A stretch of 64,000 nucleotides of DNA from Mycobacterium sp. 4858 (GTDB lineage: Bacteria > Actinomycetota > Actinomycetes > Mycobacteriales > Mycobacteriaceae), in the NCBI RefSeq assembly GCF_900240975.1, contig NZ_LT968775.1, forward strand, positions 682,001-746,000, given 5' to 3'. The position numbers were made by a program, and so were the translations under genes. Shown piece by piece: positions 25,245-33,707 of this stretch (position 1 is the first letter of the stretch; each line of letters opens with the position of its first letter). The notes below the pieces were generated by a model. It saw only the letters and a list, made by a program, of their open reading frames with translations. It did no database searches and was not told where the DNA came from.

Positions 25245-27448
25245 AGAAGGTCCAGGATTTCGTCCACGTCCGCGCTATTGGTTCGGTCGGTTGGGGCGTA
25301 CCCCGTCTCAAGCTGTTCGCGCACCGCAAGCAGTAAGTCGGCAACATCATCGTCGCCGCGGACGCGGTAGTCCCCAATGATGCTGCTGACTGGAGCGTCT
25401 TCGGGTAGCTCGATTGCGGTCGCCAAGGCAACGCGCGCCTCCGCAGGATCGGATGTCGGTCCCGCTCCGATGAGCGTCAAAGCGTCAGCGATCGGTTCGT
25501 CGACCACGTCACGCGCCCGCTCGAAGCTGAAACTGCGGTCGTCATGGATGACAAGAAATGCCTCGGTATCCGCCGCTATGTCCCCCTCCATCAGAAAACG
25601 GCGAATCGTTCCGAAAGACGGTTGAATTCCTGTCCAGGCGACGGCTTGCGGTCCGAGGGGCGAGTCGAGCTGCACCGTCTGGCCCTCGGTCATATCGAGA
25701 ATCGTTGCGATCGCTATTGGCGCCACGGAACCACTGCCGCGAAGATGGTCGGTCGTGATCCGCACGCGGTACGCCCACCCGTCAGCCCGCCGGAACAGCC
25801 GGCGCGTACGGCGCGGCGACTTCCGGGCGGTCCTTTCGCCGCCTAACTGCACGATCCCGTCCTTGGTCGTGAACGGTGCGGCTGCCGCGTACGCGACCAC
25901 GCTGCTGGCACTGACGCTGTAACGGCCAGTGATGTACTCGACAACATCGTTCAACCGTGCTCGCCCACCGCTGCGGGCAACGAGTTCGCGGATCATCGAC
26001 CGAATGCCGGTGTACGCCTCCATGCCCCATTCCTTGAGAGCCCAGCGGTCACGGTCAACTCGCTCGAAGCGGTCGTCATCACCCAGCGCATTACCCAGGG
26101 AACGGGCGCTGCGGTCGAAGACGAAGCGGTCGACGATCTCCTGAGAGCTCAGCGGTGAACCCTCAAGAAACAGAACAGCCGCTGCGTAGTCGCCAACAGA
26201 CGATGTCCGCACCAGAACACATTCACCGCTAATGATGTAACCGCAATGAGTCAGCCATGATGCGGTTAGGTCGGGCCGCCGGTCGGGGTGGCTCGACTCG
26301 ACCAGGTCCAGTTCGTCGAGCCGAACAACGCCGTACTGATTCGCTCGCTCAGCAAGCTGAGTTCGTGTGAGTTCCAGCGCCGCGCTCATCGTGGGTACAA
26401 CGCACCAGCCGTCCTCAATCTCATAGGCGTCGTCGAGTCGGTCAAGCAGGCGCCACGCAGGTTGTCCCACCCGTTCGACTTCTCTGCCGAGTGCCGGGAT
26501 CATTTCGAGAAGATCGTCGAGTGGCCGGATGGTCCCGATAAGGCCGCGCACACTCTCACTGATCATCGCCAGCGGACCGTCTTTGGAGACGACGGTCATC
26601 ATGGTGCCACGGGCCTGTCCCTCGATCTGGCGAATTCGCTCGCGGGTGACGTCGTATCTCTGGCCAAGCTGGTCAAGAGTCACGGGATCGTCGGCGAAGA
26701 GGCGCGCGCTCAGAACTTCGGTTGCACGGGTATCGAGCACGCTGAGGGCGCCGTCGAAGAGGGCGGCGACGTCTCGTTCGCTCTCTTGTTCGCTGAGAAT
26801 GTCACTCACGCGGAGCGCCGCGATCCGCTGCCGTGCCTTGATGATCTCGTCAGGCGTGCCTGGCGCCACTTGGCCGTCGATCAACGGTTGATTGAGGGAT
26901 CCGATGGTGCTGTACCAAGTGGCGATACTTGTAAGGTCCTCAACCAAGGAATCGACCCAGCCAGATTGGTTCGATACCGCGACAGACGAGTCGCCCGGGA
27001 ACAATCGTGCGGACACCGAGGCCCTGATCGTGGGTGTCGCTGTGGACGTTGATGCGTCCGCCAAGGTCTGCAGGATCGTGTCGACCGTGCCGACTCCCAC
27101 CTGGTTCCAGTCGAGCATCTCCTCGACAGTCGTGGCAATCAGATGGCCAGGCAAAGAGCGGCTAGACTTCGACAGCGCATTGCGTGCCCGCGCAGGCATC
27201 TCCAGGCTCAGCAAGTCGATGTCGGCTGGCAAGCCTGGGAAGATTTGACCGATCGTCCAACGTGTCAATCGCTCCATGGCAAGTGTCGAGATCGTGGCCA
27301 GGCGCGACCGCCGGTCCGCAGCATCAGTGCCCTCGATCGACTCACTCCACCAGTCGACAGCACCGACACCCGAGGCCCCAGCGAGCCACGGAAACGCGTC
27401 TGCCCAGCTTTGCGGGCGTACTTCGTCCGACGTCCAGACACCGGTCAT
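25241..27448 (-). CDS. Chimera of RNAP alpha-CTD-like and sigma region 4-like DNA-binding parts
   Basis: The 735-residue protein is the first gene of the restriction operon. Residues ~80-135 resemble the RNA polymerase alpha C-terminal domain (helix-hairpin-helix with VGVGTVDTILQTL). Residues ~250-285 are a sigma-70 region 4 helix-turn-helix (LDQLGQRYDVTRERIRQIEG). Residues ~360-560 look like repeated winged-helix units (QEIVDRF; RLNDVVEYITGRYSVS). There is no conserved core for RNA polymerase binding by a true sigma factor and no nuclease motif. I infer a DNA-recognition subunit or regulator for the restriction complex. I do not know a described function. Confidence 0.65.
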   Translation of the reverse strand: MTGVWTSDEVRPQSWADAFPWLAGASGVGAVDWWSESIEGTDAADRRSRLATISTLAMERLTRWTIGQIFPGLPADIDLLSLEMPARARNALSKSSRSLPGHLIATTVEEMLDWNQVGVGTVDTILQTLADASTSTATPTIRASVSARLFPGDSSVAVSNQSGWVDSLVEDLTSIATWYSTIGSLNQPLIDGQVAPGTPDEIIKARQRIAALRVSDILSEQESERDVAALFDGALSVLDTRATEVLSARLFADDPVTLDQLGQRYDVTRERIRQIEGQARGTMMTVVSKDGPLAMISESVRGLIGTIRPLDDLLEMIPALGREVERVGQPAWRLLDRLDDAYEIEDGWCVVPTMSAALELTRTQLAERANQYGVVRLDELDLVESSHPDRRPDLTASWLTHCGYIISGECVLVRTSSVGDYAAAVLFLEGSPLSSQEIVDRFVFDRSARSLGNALGDDDRFERVDRDRWALKEWGMEAYTGIRSMIRELVARSGGRARLNDVVEYITGRYSVSASSVVAYAAAAPFTTKDGIVQLGGERTARKSPRRTRRLFRRADGWAYRVRITTDHLRGSGSVAPIAIATILDMTEGQTVQLDSPLGPQAVAWTGIQPSFGTIRRFLMEGDIAADTEAFLVIHDDRSFSFERARDVVDEPIADALTLIGAGPTSDPAEARVALATAIELPEDAPVSSIIGDYRVRGDDDVADLLLAVREQLETGYAPTDRTNSADVDEILDLL

Positions 27449-27483
27449 GGCGGTATTTTGCCCCCTTCACGTGTTGCGCAATC

Positions 27484-27511
27484 TGTATAACAGTGCAGCG
27501 CAGTACGACAA
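27484..27511 (-). promoter_or_regulatory. Predicted promoter of the five-gene restriction operon
   Basis: On the minus strand TTGTCG (27511-27506) and TATACA (27489-27484) are separated by 16 bases, with TG one base before the -10 (extended -10). The start codon at 27448 lies about 36 bases beyond the -10 and is preceded by AAGGGGG. This fits a housekeeping sigma-A promoter. Confidence 0.55.
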
Positions 27512-27862
27512 GGTGGAATCGCGTTCTGCAAGTGCGGGCTCAAACCTATGGGGTTCTCAACGGCCCGATCCTGGAACCCGCCGTCATAGGCCAACGCAAC
27601 GTTAGCGGTTACGGCTTGTGGAGCGGTACGCCGCAACGATTCGACGCCTCACATCCCCTTTAGAAATGTCAGGTAGTTCGACGTTGCCCGCTCACACGTT
27701 GAACGCTGCCTCCAGTATCTTTGGGATACGTACGACCACTGCCCTCATCGCGACGGTCGTTACCCGTACGACAATGGCGGGGGCAGTTGCTGGGGATCGT
27801 CCCTAGCGGCCCTCCGCTCGTCGAGGCTACGGCGTGCGCTGCTGTGGAGCGCGATGACGTAA
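27512..27862. other. Non-coding stretch, right edge of the accessory island
   Basis: About 350 bases upstream of the restriction operon hold no supported gene. A loosely repeated cgtacgac string occurs twice (27729-27736 and 27764-27771). No tRNA, integrase or insertion sequence is visible. Confidence 0.45.
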
Positions 27863-28000
27863 ACCACAGCGTCCACTGACGAGACAGCCGACGTGGGCGG
27901 GCACAACATGCGCGACATCTACATCGGCTCGATCACCACGCCGTACGTGCTCAAGGGCAGAAGCTCGGTACCAGGCCTGCCGCTCATCCACCAGCGCTAG
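27863..28000 (+). pseudogene. C-terminal remnant, possibly SMP-30/gluconolactonase-like
   Basis: An open frame with no start, preceded by an in-frame TAA at 27860-27862, ends at TAG 27998-28000. It encodes GGHNMRDIYIGSITTPYVL and then VPGLPL, which recalls the C-terminus of SMP-30/gluconolactonase family proteins (GGxDxRxxYI...PGLPL). It stands alone on the right side of the island, convergent with the SDR gene. It is probably what is left of a gene cut by island insertion or deletion. Confidence 0.4.
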
Positions 28001-28845
28001 CCGGCCGACGGCCCCGGCCTCATGAAGTCCGGCAGCGCCTCCTCGGGGTTGGCCGGGATCTTCGATTCGGACAGTCCCCACAGCTGCCGAATGGTCGCAC
28101 CGCCGTCGACGACGAGCGTCTGGCCGGTGATGCGGGCGGCCAGCTCGGAGGACAAAAACAGCGCTGCGTTGGCGATGTCATGCGCGCGGGGCGCCGCCAA
28201 CGGGTTAATGCCGTTGACGGCATATTCACCAGGCGGCTGGTCCTCATTGCCCGAGCCCACATTGCCCGGCGCCACCGCATTGGCGCGAATCCCATAGCGC
28301 CCCAGTTCATCCGCGAAGGTTTTCACCAGCGAGATGACGCCGGCCTTGGCGGCGCCGTAGGCGGCGTGATAGGTCGCCGAGGCGATGCCGTCGACCGACG
28401 CGATCGCCACCAGCGATCCACCACTGCCCTGGGCGATCATGTACCTGGACGCGGCTTGAAAGAGATAGAACACCTGGGTCAGGTTGTAATGGATTGCCGC
28501 GTCCCACAATTGGGGGGTGAAGTCCTCGACCTTCGACCACGTCGCACCACCGATGATGTCGATGCACACGTCGATACCGCCCAGCGCCGCCTCGACGTCG
28601 TCGATCGCCCGGCCGACCTGCTCGGGGTCGGTCATGTCGGCGACGATCGGGACGGCGTGACCGCCCCTGCCGATGATCTCGCCGGCGATTTGCTCCGCGC
28701 GCTCCTCGTCGATGTCGATGCAGGCCACCGAGGCGCCCGCGTCGGCCAGGGCCAACGACGTGAACCAGCCGTGGCCCGCGCGCTCGGGGATGTAGCCCGC
28801 ACCCGACACCACCGCACGCTTGCCCGAGAGCCCCAAATCGATCAC
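27997..28845 (-). CDS. Short-chain dehydrogenase/reductase (SDR)
   Basis: The 282-residue SDR has a variant cofactor loop (VVSGAGYIPERAGHG) near the N-terminus, a catalytic Ser in ASVDG, and YGAAKAG supplying the Tyr and Lys. The GTG at 28845 is chosen because it follows gaaggaggt, an excellent ribosome site; upstream codons have none. It oxidises or reduces an alcohol/ketone with NAD(P). The substrate is unknown. The gene is convergent with the remnant at 27863-28000 and marks the resumption of chromosomal genes. Confidence 0.9.
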   Translation of the reverse strand: MIDLGLSGKRAVVSGAGYIPERAGHGWFTSLALADAGASVACIDIDEERAEQIAGEIIGRGGHAVPIVADMTDPEQVGRAIDDVEAALGGIDVCIDIIGGATWSKVEDFTPQLWDAAIHYNLTQVFYLFQAASRYMIAQGSGGSLVAIASVDGIASATYHAAYGAAKAGVISLVKTFADELGRYGIRANAVAPGNVGSGNEDQPPGEYAVNGINPLAAPRAHDIANAALFLSSELAARITGQTLVVDGGATIRQLWGLSESKIPANPEEALPDFMRPGPSAG

Positions 28846-28959
28846 GCCGACCTCCTTCGCGGGCCGAACGCCGTTGATGGCCGACGGCCGTACTGGTGGA
28901 GTATCGAGGCGCCCTCGACCGCAGTCAACGACGACGCGCTGCGCCGAGTCACCGCGCAA

Positions 28960-30234
28960 TCAGCACGCCGGCTGGTGTTCCTCGACTCCGGAGCTACTCG
29001 CCTGAGACGGTTCCTCGCTCGCCTTGCCCCGGAACGGCCCAACGACCTGCCCGCCCAAGTAGACGACCCCGCGGCCGACGGCCACGAACGCACGGCCCGT
29101 CACGCCTCCGACGACCCCAAGCGTGGCCAAGGCAGCATCCAACACGCTCGGGATGTGGAAGTCCTCCCAGGTCTCCACCTGGTGCTGGCGCGCCTTCGCG
29201 AAGCGGTCGAGCTCGTCGCGCAGGGCGGCGCCCTGCTTGGCCAGCTCGCGCACCGCCCAGAATCGGAAGCCGTCGATGGCCGCCGTCTTCCCGAACCGGT
29301 CGAGCACTTCCTTCGCGCTCCGGTAGATGTCGAGGTCTTCGCGCAGATGATGGTCGACCAGCCCGCGAGCCTCGTCGATCGCCCGCAGCAGCTGCTCGGG
29401 CTCCTTAGCCTCGATGCGCGCGAGGTTCAGCCGCTGCCACTTGTGCAGCGCCTCCTCGGCGATCACCAGCAGGCTCAGGGTGTCGCCAAGCCGGTTGTCG
29501 TCGATGGCGTTTCGCAGCTTCCCGGCCCGCTGCTGCACGCCCAGGGTGTGATCGAACGACGCCAGGATGCGGCTCACGTGGTTGCGCAGCTGCTCGACCG
29601 CGACGTTGAGCGCCGGCCCCAGCGCGGCGACCGAATCCCAGTACGCATCCGGCAGCGACCCGTACTTCTCCAGCGACTCGACCATCCGCGAGACCGTCAG
29701 GCTGTTGCCCAGGACGTCGCCCGCGCGCTGCGCCCGCGCGACTTCGAGCACCGCGTCGACCTTGTCCTCCACCCGCCGGACGGCGTCTTCGACCTCGGCG
29801 ACCGCGGACTTCAACGCGACCTGCACCGCGATCATCTGCGCGGACATCATCGCTTCGGCGCCCAGCATCGCCGGTTGCCACTGCAGCGCGGCCAAAAGGT
29901 CCCCGGCGTCGACGCCCGTCGCCAGCCGGAAGAAGCCCTCGCCGAGAGGAACCAGGTTGCCTTCCTTCAGGGCCTCCACGGTGTCGCGGTGCAGCTGCAC
30001 GTACTTGCCGCCCTCGGCCAGCAGGGCGGCCACCCCGACGAACCCGCTCGCCAGCGAGGCGGTGTCGATCCCGGCGACCCGCATCCCCTGCCCGGCGATG
30101 GAACGCAGCCGCGTCAGGTAGGACTCGACGGCGGTGGGGTCGCCACCCAGCAGGAGGGCCTCGTCGTGCAGCGCGACCACGACCTCGTCGGCGTCGGTCC
30201 CGGCCGACACGTCGAACATGTCGGTCGTGCTCAC
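28960..30234 (-). CDS. Hypothetical helical protein
   Basis: The 424-residue protein is unrecognised. The GTG at 30234 follows aggggg; longer frames lack a ribosome site. Apart from a glycine-rich hydrophobic patch (ASGFVGVAALLAEGG) the first ~330 residues are mostly amphipathic helix with several coiled-coil-like stretches (AVRRVEDKVDAVLEVAR). A second hydrophobic segment (ALATLGVVGGVTGRAFVAVG) sits near the C-terminus and could be membrane-associated. It lies upstream of the SDR with 114 bp between; co-transcription is possible. Confidence 0.7.
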   Translation of the reverse strand: MSTTDMFDVSAGTDADEVVVALHDEALLLGGDPTAVESYLTRLRSIAGQGMRVAGIDTASLASGFVGVAALLAEGGKYVQLHRDTVEALKEGNLVPLGEGFFRLATGVDAGDLLAALQWQPAMLGAEAMMSAQMIAVQVALKSAVAEVEDAVRRVEDKVDAVLEVARAQRAGDVLGNSLTVSRMVESLEKYGSLPDAYWDSVAALGPALNVAVEQLRNHVSRILASFDHTLGVQQRAGKLRNAIDDNRLGDTLSLLVIAEEALHKWQRLNLARIEAKEPEQLLRAIDEARGLVDHHLREDLDIYRSAKEVLDRFGKTAAIDGFRFWAVRELAKQGAALRDELDRFAKARQHQVETWEDFHIPSVLDAALATLGVVGGVTGRAFVAVGRGVVYLGGQVVGPFRGKASEEPSQASSSGVEEHQPAC

Positions 30235-30465
30235 GGCACCCCCTGATCCTTTGGCCAAGCAAAGCGGCCAACAGTTAACAGGAATTTGTCGGCTAGCAAA
30301 TCGGGACGTTACACCCCTGTGTCGGGCCCACCGCTTCCCTTTGCCGTGTGTTTGGCAGGAATTCACCGACGCCGCGAGCCGGCCTGCAGCGACGGCGGCG
30401 AGCAAACCCTAGACCGCGCCGGATAACCCGGCCTGCCAGCGTCAAACCACCCGTAATCTTCAGGG

Positions 30466-31023
30466 GTGCCCGAGCGTAAGACCCCCCGACTGACGGTCGA
30501 GGACTGGCTGCAGGCGGGCTACGCGCTGCTCGCCGAGCAAGGGGTGCGCGCGCTGAAGATCGAGCGCCTCTGCCAGCAGGCCGGCGTCACCCGCGGCAGC
30601 TTCTATTGGCACTTCGACGACATGGACAGCTACCGGGCCGCGCTGGTCGACTCGTGGAACACGTTCCTGGAAAAGGACCGGCAATCGCTGGCCGAACTCG
30701 ACGCGCTGCCGCCGCGCGAGCGCCTGTCGGCCATGATGGCGGCGCTGACCAGCCCGGGGCACTGGACCCTGGAACGCGCGATGCGCGAATGGGCCCGCAC
30801 CGACCCCGCCGCCGCCGCCAACGTCCGCGCGGCCGACCGGCGCCTGCTGCGCGCCGTGACCAAGGCCTACAGCGACTACGGCTTCGGTCCCGAGGACGCC
30901 AGGCTGCGCGCCCAGCTGACCTTCGCCGCCGGCATCGGGCTGCTGCACCTGGCCGAGTCGGCCCAGCAGGCGCAAAAGGCCACCCAGCGGGAACGATTCC
31001 TCGAGCTGATGCTCAAGGACTAG
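30466..31023 (+). CDS. TetR-family transcriptional regulator
   Basis: The 185-residue protein has an N-terminal TetR helix-turn-helix (IERLCQQAGVTRGSFYWHF near residues 28-46) and a helical ligand-binding C-terminus. The GTG start at 30466 lies in a ggggtg context. The gene is convergent with the acyl-CoA dehydrogenase-like gene, their stop codons overlapping by three bases (31020-31023). The ligand and targets are unknown; the divergent upstream gene at 28960-30234 is a candidate target. Confidence 0.9.
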   Translation: MPERKTPRLTVEDWLQAGYALLAEQGVRALKIERLCQQAGVTRGSFYWHFDDMDSYRAALVDSWNTFLEKDRQSLAELDALPPRERLSAMMAALTSPGHWTLERAMREWARTDPAAAANVRAADRRLLRAVTKAYSDYGFGPEDARLRAQLTFAAGIGLLHLAESAQQAQKATQRERFLELMLKD

Positions 31024-32189
31024 ACCATCGCGATGGGGGAGATTTTGGCGCCAATCGCCAACGCCCCGGCCAACTCTCGGCTCACGTCGTAGTCGAACAC
31101 CACATGCCCCGCCGCGATGTCCACGTCGCGCTTGAAGCGCTGCATCGGATTCGACAGGAACTGCGCGCTGGCGCCGGAGGCCTCCACCAGGTCGGCGATG
31201 ACCGCCGTGCTCTCGTGCACCGTGTGGGCGGCCGCCAGCCGCGCCTCGGCCCGCACCGCCCGGCTCACCCGTTCGCCGCGGACCACCAGGTCCTCGATGC
31301 CGCCGGCGGTCTCGTCGACCAGCGCCCGCAACGCGCGCAGCCGCACCCGCGCGCTCGCCAGCCGGATCTGGGCGGCGGGCTGATCCTTCTGCGCCGCACC
31401 GCTGTACGCCAGGACGCGGCCGCCCAACCGCTCGGCGAACAGCTCGGTCACCCGCTCGGCGGCGCCGAGCACCGGCATCGACGCCACCAGCGCCAGCGCG
31501 GGCACCATCGGCCACCGATACGTCGGGGCGTCATGGGCCCGCGCGCCGGGCGCCGTCCCGGCATAGATGTCGGCCACCGACACCATGCGGTGTTCCGGGA
31601 CGAGCACGTCGGTGACGACCACGTCGTGGGAACCGGTGCCGCGCATGCCCGCGGTGTGCCAGGTGTCGACGACCTCGACCCGGTCGGCGGGCAGCAGCAC
31701 GAGCGCCGGGTCGATCCGGTCCGGCCGCTCGACGAGCGCCCCGACCATCACCCAATCGGCGTCCATCGCGCCGGTAGCCCACGACCACCTGCCCGTCAGG
31801 CGCACCCCGTCGTCGGCCGGGGTGCCGCGCCCGGTGGGGGCGAGGGGAGCGGGCGCCAGCACCGGCCCCGCCCCGAACACCTCCTCCTGGGCCCGCATGT
31901 CGAACAGCGAGAGCATCCAGTTGTGCAGGGCATAGAAGCCCAGCGTCCACGCGCTGGACGCACACCCGTGCGCCATGCGCCGAATCGGTTGCAGCAGTTC
32001 GGGAAACGACGCCTGCATGCCGCCGAACCGGGCCGGCAGCAACAGCCGGAACAGCTCGGTCTCGCGGAATTCGTCGACCGTCGCCGCGGGCAACCGGCGC
32101 AGCCGCTCGGCCTCGTCGGCGCGCTCGGCCAGCCGGGCAACGAAGTCGTCGGTGATGCCGTGCAACTGCCGGTCGTCGATCACGGACAT
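31020..32189 (-). CDS. Acyl-CoA dehydrogenase-fold flavoprotein (HsaA/monooxygenase-like)
   Basis: The 389-residue protein has the acyl-CoA dehydrogenase three-domain order: helical N-terminus, central beta domain (RLTGRWSWATGAMDADWVM) and a C-terminal helical domain of the PF08028 type. It is closer to flavin-dependent hydroxylases such as HsaA than to classical dehydrogenases, which use a catalytic Glu. The ATG at 32189 is chosen as the first start after the promoter region. A TetR gene is divergent, with a palindrome in the shared region. It is probably involved in degrading a lipid, sterol or aromatic compound. Confidence 0.82.
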   Translation of the reverse strand: MSVIDDRQLHGITDDFVARLAERADEAERLRRLPAATVDEFRETELFRLLLPARFGGMQASFPELLQPIRRMAHGCASSAWTLGFYALHNWMLSLFDMRAQEEVFGAGPVLAPAPLAPTGRGTPADDGVRLTGRWSWATGAMDADWVMVGALVERPDRIDPALVLLPADRVEVVDTWHTAGMRGTGSHDVVVTDVLVPEHRMVSVADIYAGTAPGARAHDAPTYRWPMVPALALVASMPVLGAAERVTELFAERLGGRVLAYSGAAQKDQPAAQIRLASARVRLRALRALVDETAGGIEDLVVRGERVSRAVRAEARLAAAHTVHESTAVIADLVEASGASAQFLSNPMQRFKRDVDIAAGHVVFDYDVSRELAGALAIGAKISPIAMV

Positions 32190-32196
32190 GGCGCCG

Positions 32197-32221
32197 ACCG
32201 TACCATACCTTTTTGTACGGT
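32197..32221. promoter_or_regulatory. Palindrome between divergent acyl-CoA dehydrogenase-like and TetR genes
   Basis: The inverted repeat accgtac (32197-32203) / gtacggt (32215-32221) has an 11-base spacer. It sits eight bases upstream of the dehydrogenase start and on the promoter side of the TetR gene at 32304, the usual place for a TetR operator that controls both. Confidence 0.55.
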
Positions 32222-32303
32222 GACGACGTGCTTCCGCAGGGGTCACTCCTTCCGCACCTCGCGCGCGTCGTACACCGTGCAGTAACGGAGCAACCGCTCT
32301 GTT

Positions 32304-32942
32304 ATGATGACGGGTGTGCCGCGTCCCCGGGTTCACGACCAGGATCAGATCCTGGATGCCGTCGAACGGCTGGCCGTGCAGGCCGGGCCCGCCGCGGTCA
32401 CGATCAGGGCCGTCAGCGACGCGACCGGGGTCTCCAACGGCGCGCTGTACCACACGTTCGGCTCGCGGGCGGGACTGGTCGGGCGGGCCTGGCTGCGGGC
32501 CGGGCACCGATTCCTTTGCGCGCAGGCCGAATTGATCGACGCCGCGCCGCAGGGGGACGCCGTGGCCGCGGTGGTGGCCGCTGCCGAGGCGCCGGCGACG
32601 TTCGCCGAAGACCATCCGACGTCGTCGCGGCTGCTGCTGACGGTGCGCCGCGACGAACTGCTGGGCCCGGACACGCCGCCCGACCTCGCGGCGCAGCTGC
32701 GTGACCTGGACCGGCTGCTGGTGGAATCGATGATCCGGCTGGCCCGCCTGCTGTGGGACCGCAAGGACGCGGCGGCCGTCGATGTTGTCACGATGTGCAT
32801 CGTCGACCTGCCGACGGCGATCCTCTTGCGCCGCAACCGGATCAACGACCCCCATGCGCGTGAGCGATTGCGCGCCGCGGTCATAGCCGTGCTCGACGCC
32901 GGGGAGCCCCGGCGCAAAACCACAGAAAAGGACGGGACATGA
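32304..32942 (+). CDS. TetR-family transcriptional regulator
   Basis: The 212-residue protein has the TetR HTH (IRAVSDATGVSNGALYHTF near residues 34-52) and a helical C-terminal domain. The start could be ATG 32304, ATG 32307 or GTG 32316. It is divergent from the acyl-CoA dehydrogenase-like gene and overlaps the enoyl-CoA hydratase gene downstream by four bases (ATGA), so it most likely regulates both in response to an acyl-CoA or related ligand. Confidence 0.9.
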   Translation: MMTGVPRPRVHDQDQILDAVERLAVQAGPAAVTIRAVSDATGVSNGALYHTFGSRAGLVGRAWLRAGHRFLCAQAELIDAAPQGDAVAAVVAAAEAPATFAEDHPTSSRLLLTVRRDELLGPDTPPDLAAQLRDLDRLLVESMIRLARLLWDRKDAAAVDVVTMCIVDLPTAILLRRNRINDPHARERLRAAVIAVLDAGEPRRKTTEKDGT

Positions 32943-33595
32943 CACCGACACTCAGCTGGGACGACACGATCGCGGTGCTGCACCTCGGCGAGGACGAGAA
33001 TCGGTTCTCCCCGGAGTTTCTCGGCGCGATCAACGAACAGCTCGACGACATCGAGAAGGCGGGCGCCCACGGGCTGGTCACCACCGCGGGCGGCAAGTTC
33101 TACACCAACGGACTGGATCTGGACTGGCTGGGCGCGCACGCCGAGCAGACCCAGGACTACGTCGCGCGGGTGCAGGCACTGCTGGCCCGCGTCCTCACCT
33201 TCCCCACGCCCACCGCCGCCGCGATCACCGGGCACGCCTTCGGCGCCGGCGCCATGCTGGCCATGGCCCACGACGTCCGCGTGATGCGCACCGACCGGGG
33301 CTTCTTCTGCTTCCCCGAAGTCGACATCCGCATCCCGTTCACCGACGGCATGGCCGCGCTGATCCAGGCCAAGCTCACGCCGCGCGCCGCGGTGGCGTCG
33401 ATGACGACCGGGCGGCGGTTCGGTGGGGAAGAGGCGGCGGAGCTCGGCATCGTCGACGCGACCGCCGCCGAGGGCGAGGTGACCGAAGCGGCGAGCGGCC
33501 GGCTGCGCCCGCTGGGCGGCAAGGACCCGGGCACGCTCGGCGCGATCAAGCAGACCATGTTCCGCGCCGCGGTGCGGGCGCTGACCGAGGTCTGA
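32939..33595 (+). CDS. Enoyl-CoA hydratase/isomerase family protein
   Basis: The 218-residue crotonase-fold protein has the oxyanion-hole segments GGKFYTNGLDLDWL and GHAFGAGAMLAMAHDVRVM. The FFCFPEVDIRIPF strand resembles delta3,delta2-enoyl-CoA isomerases more than hydratases. It acts on an enoyl-CoA in fatty-acid or similar beta-oxidation. It is co-transcribed with and translationally coupled to the TetR gene, and functionally linked to the divergent acyl-CoA dehydrogenase-like gene. Confidence 0.88.
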   Translation: MTPTLSWDDTIAVLHLGEDENRFSPEFLGAINEQLDDIEKAGAHGLVTTAGGKFYTNGLDLDWLGAHAEQTQDYVARVQALLARVLTFPTPTAAAITGHAFGAGAMLAMAHDVRVMRTDRGFFCFPEVDIRIPFTDGMAALIQAKLTPRAAVASMTTGRRFGGEEAAELGIVDATAAEGEVTEAASGRLRPLGGKDPGTLGAIKQTMFRAAVRALTEV

Positions 33596-33707
33596 GCGCA
33601 TAACATTTGCGTTAACGCTCAACCGATTTCGCGCACCGTCTTGAACCAAACGTTGCCGGCGGCCGTCTGCATTGTGTCGCAGTGCCTCAAAGATGTTTGG
33701 AGACTTG

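Noticed and set aside
8096..27862. Direct repeats as attachment sites at the two island edges
   Set aside because: Only short, imperfect similarities were seen by eye; none is long enough to support an att site, and no integrase is present.
28180..30246. A long plus-strand frame opposite the SDR and helical-protein genes
   Set aside because: Antisense shadow of two genes with good starts and ribosome sites.
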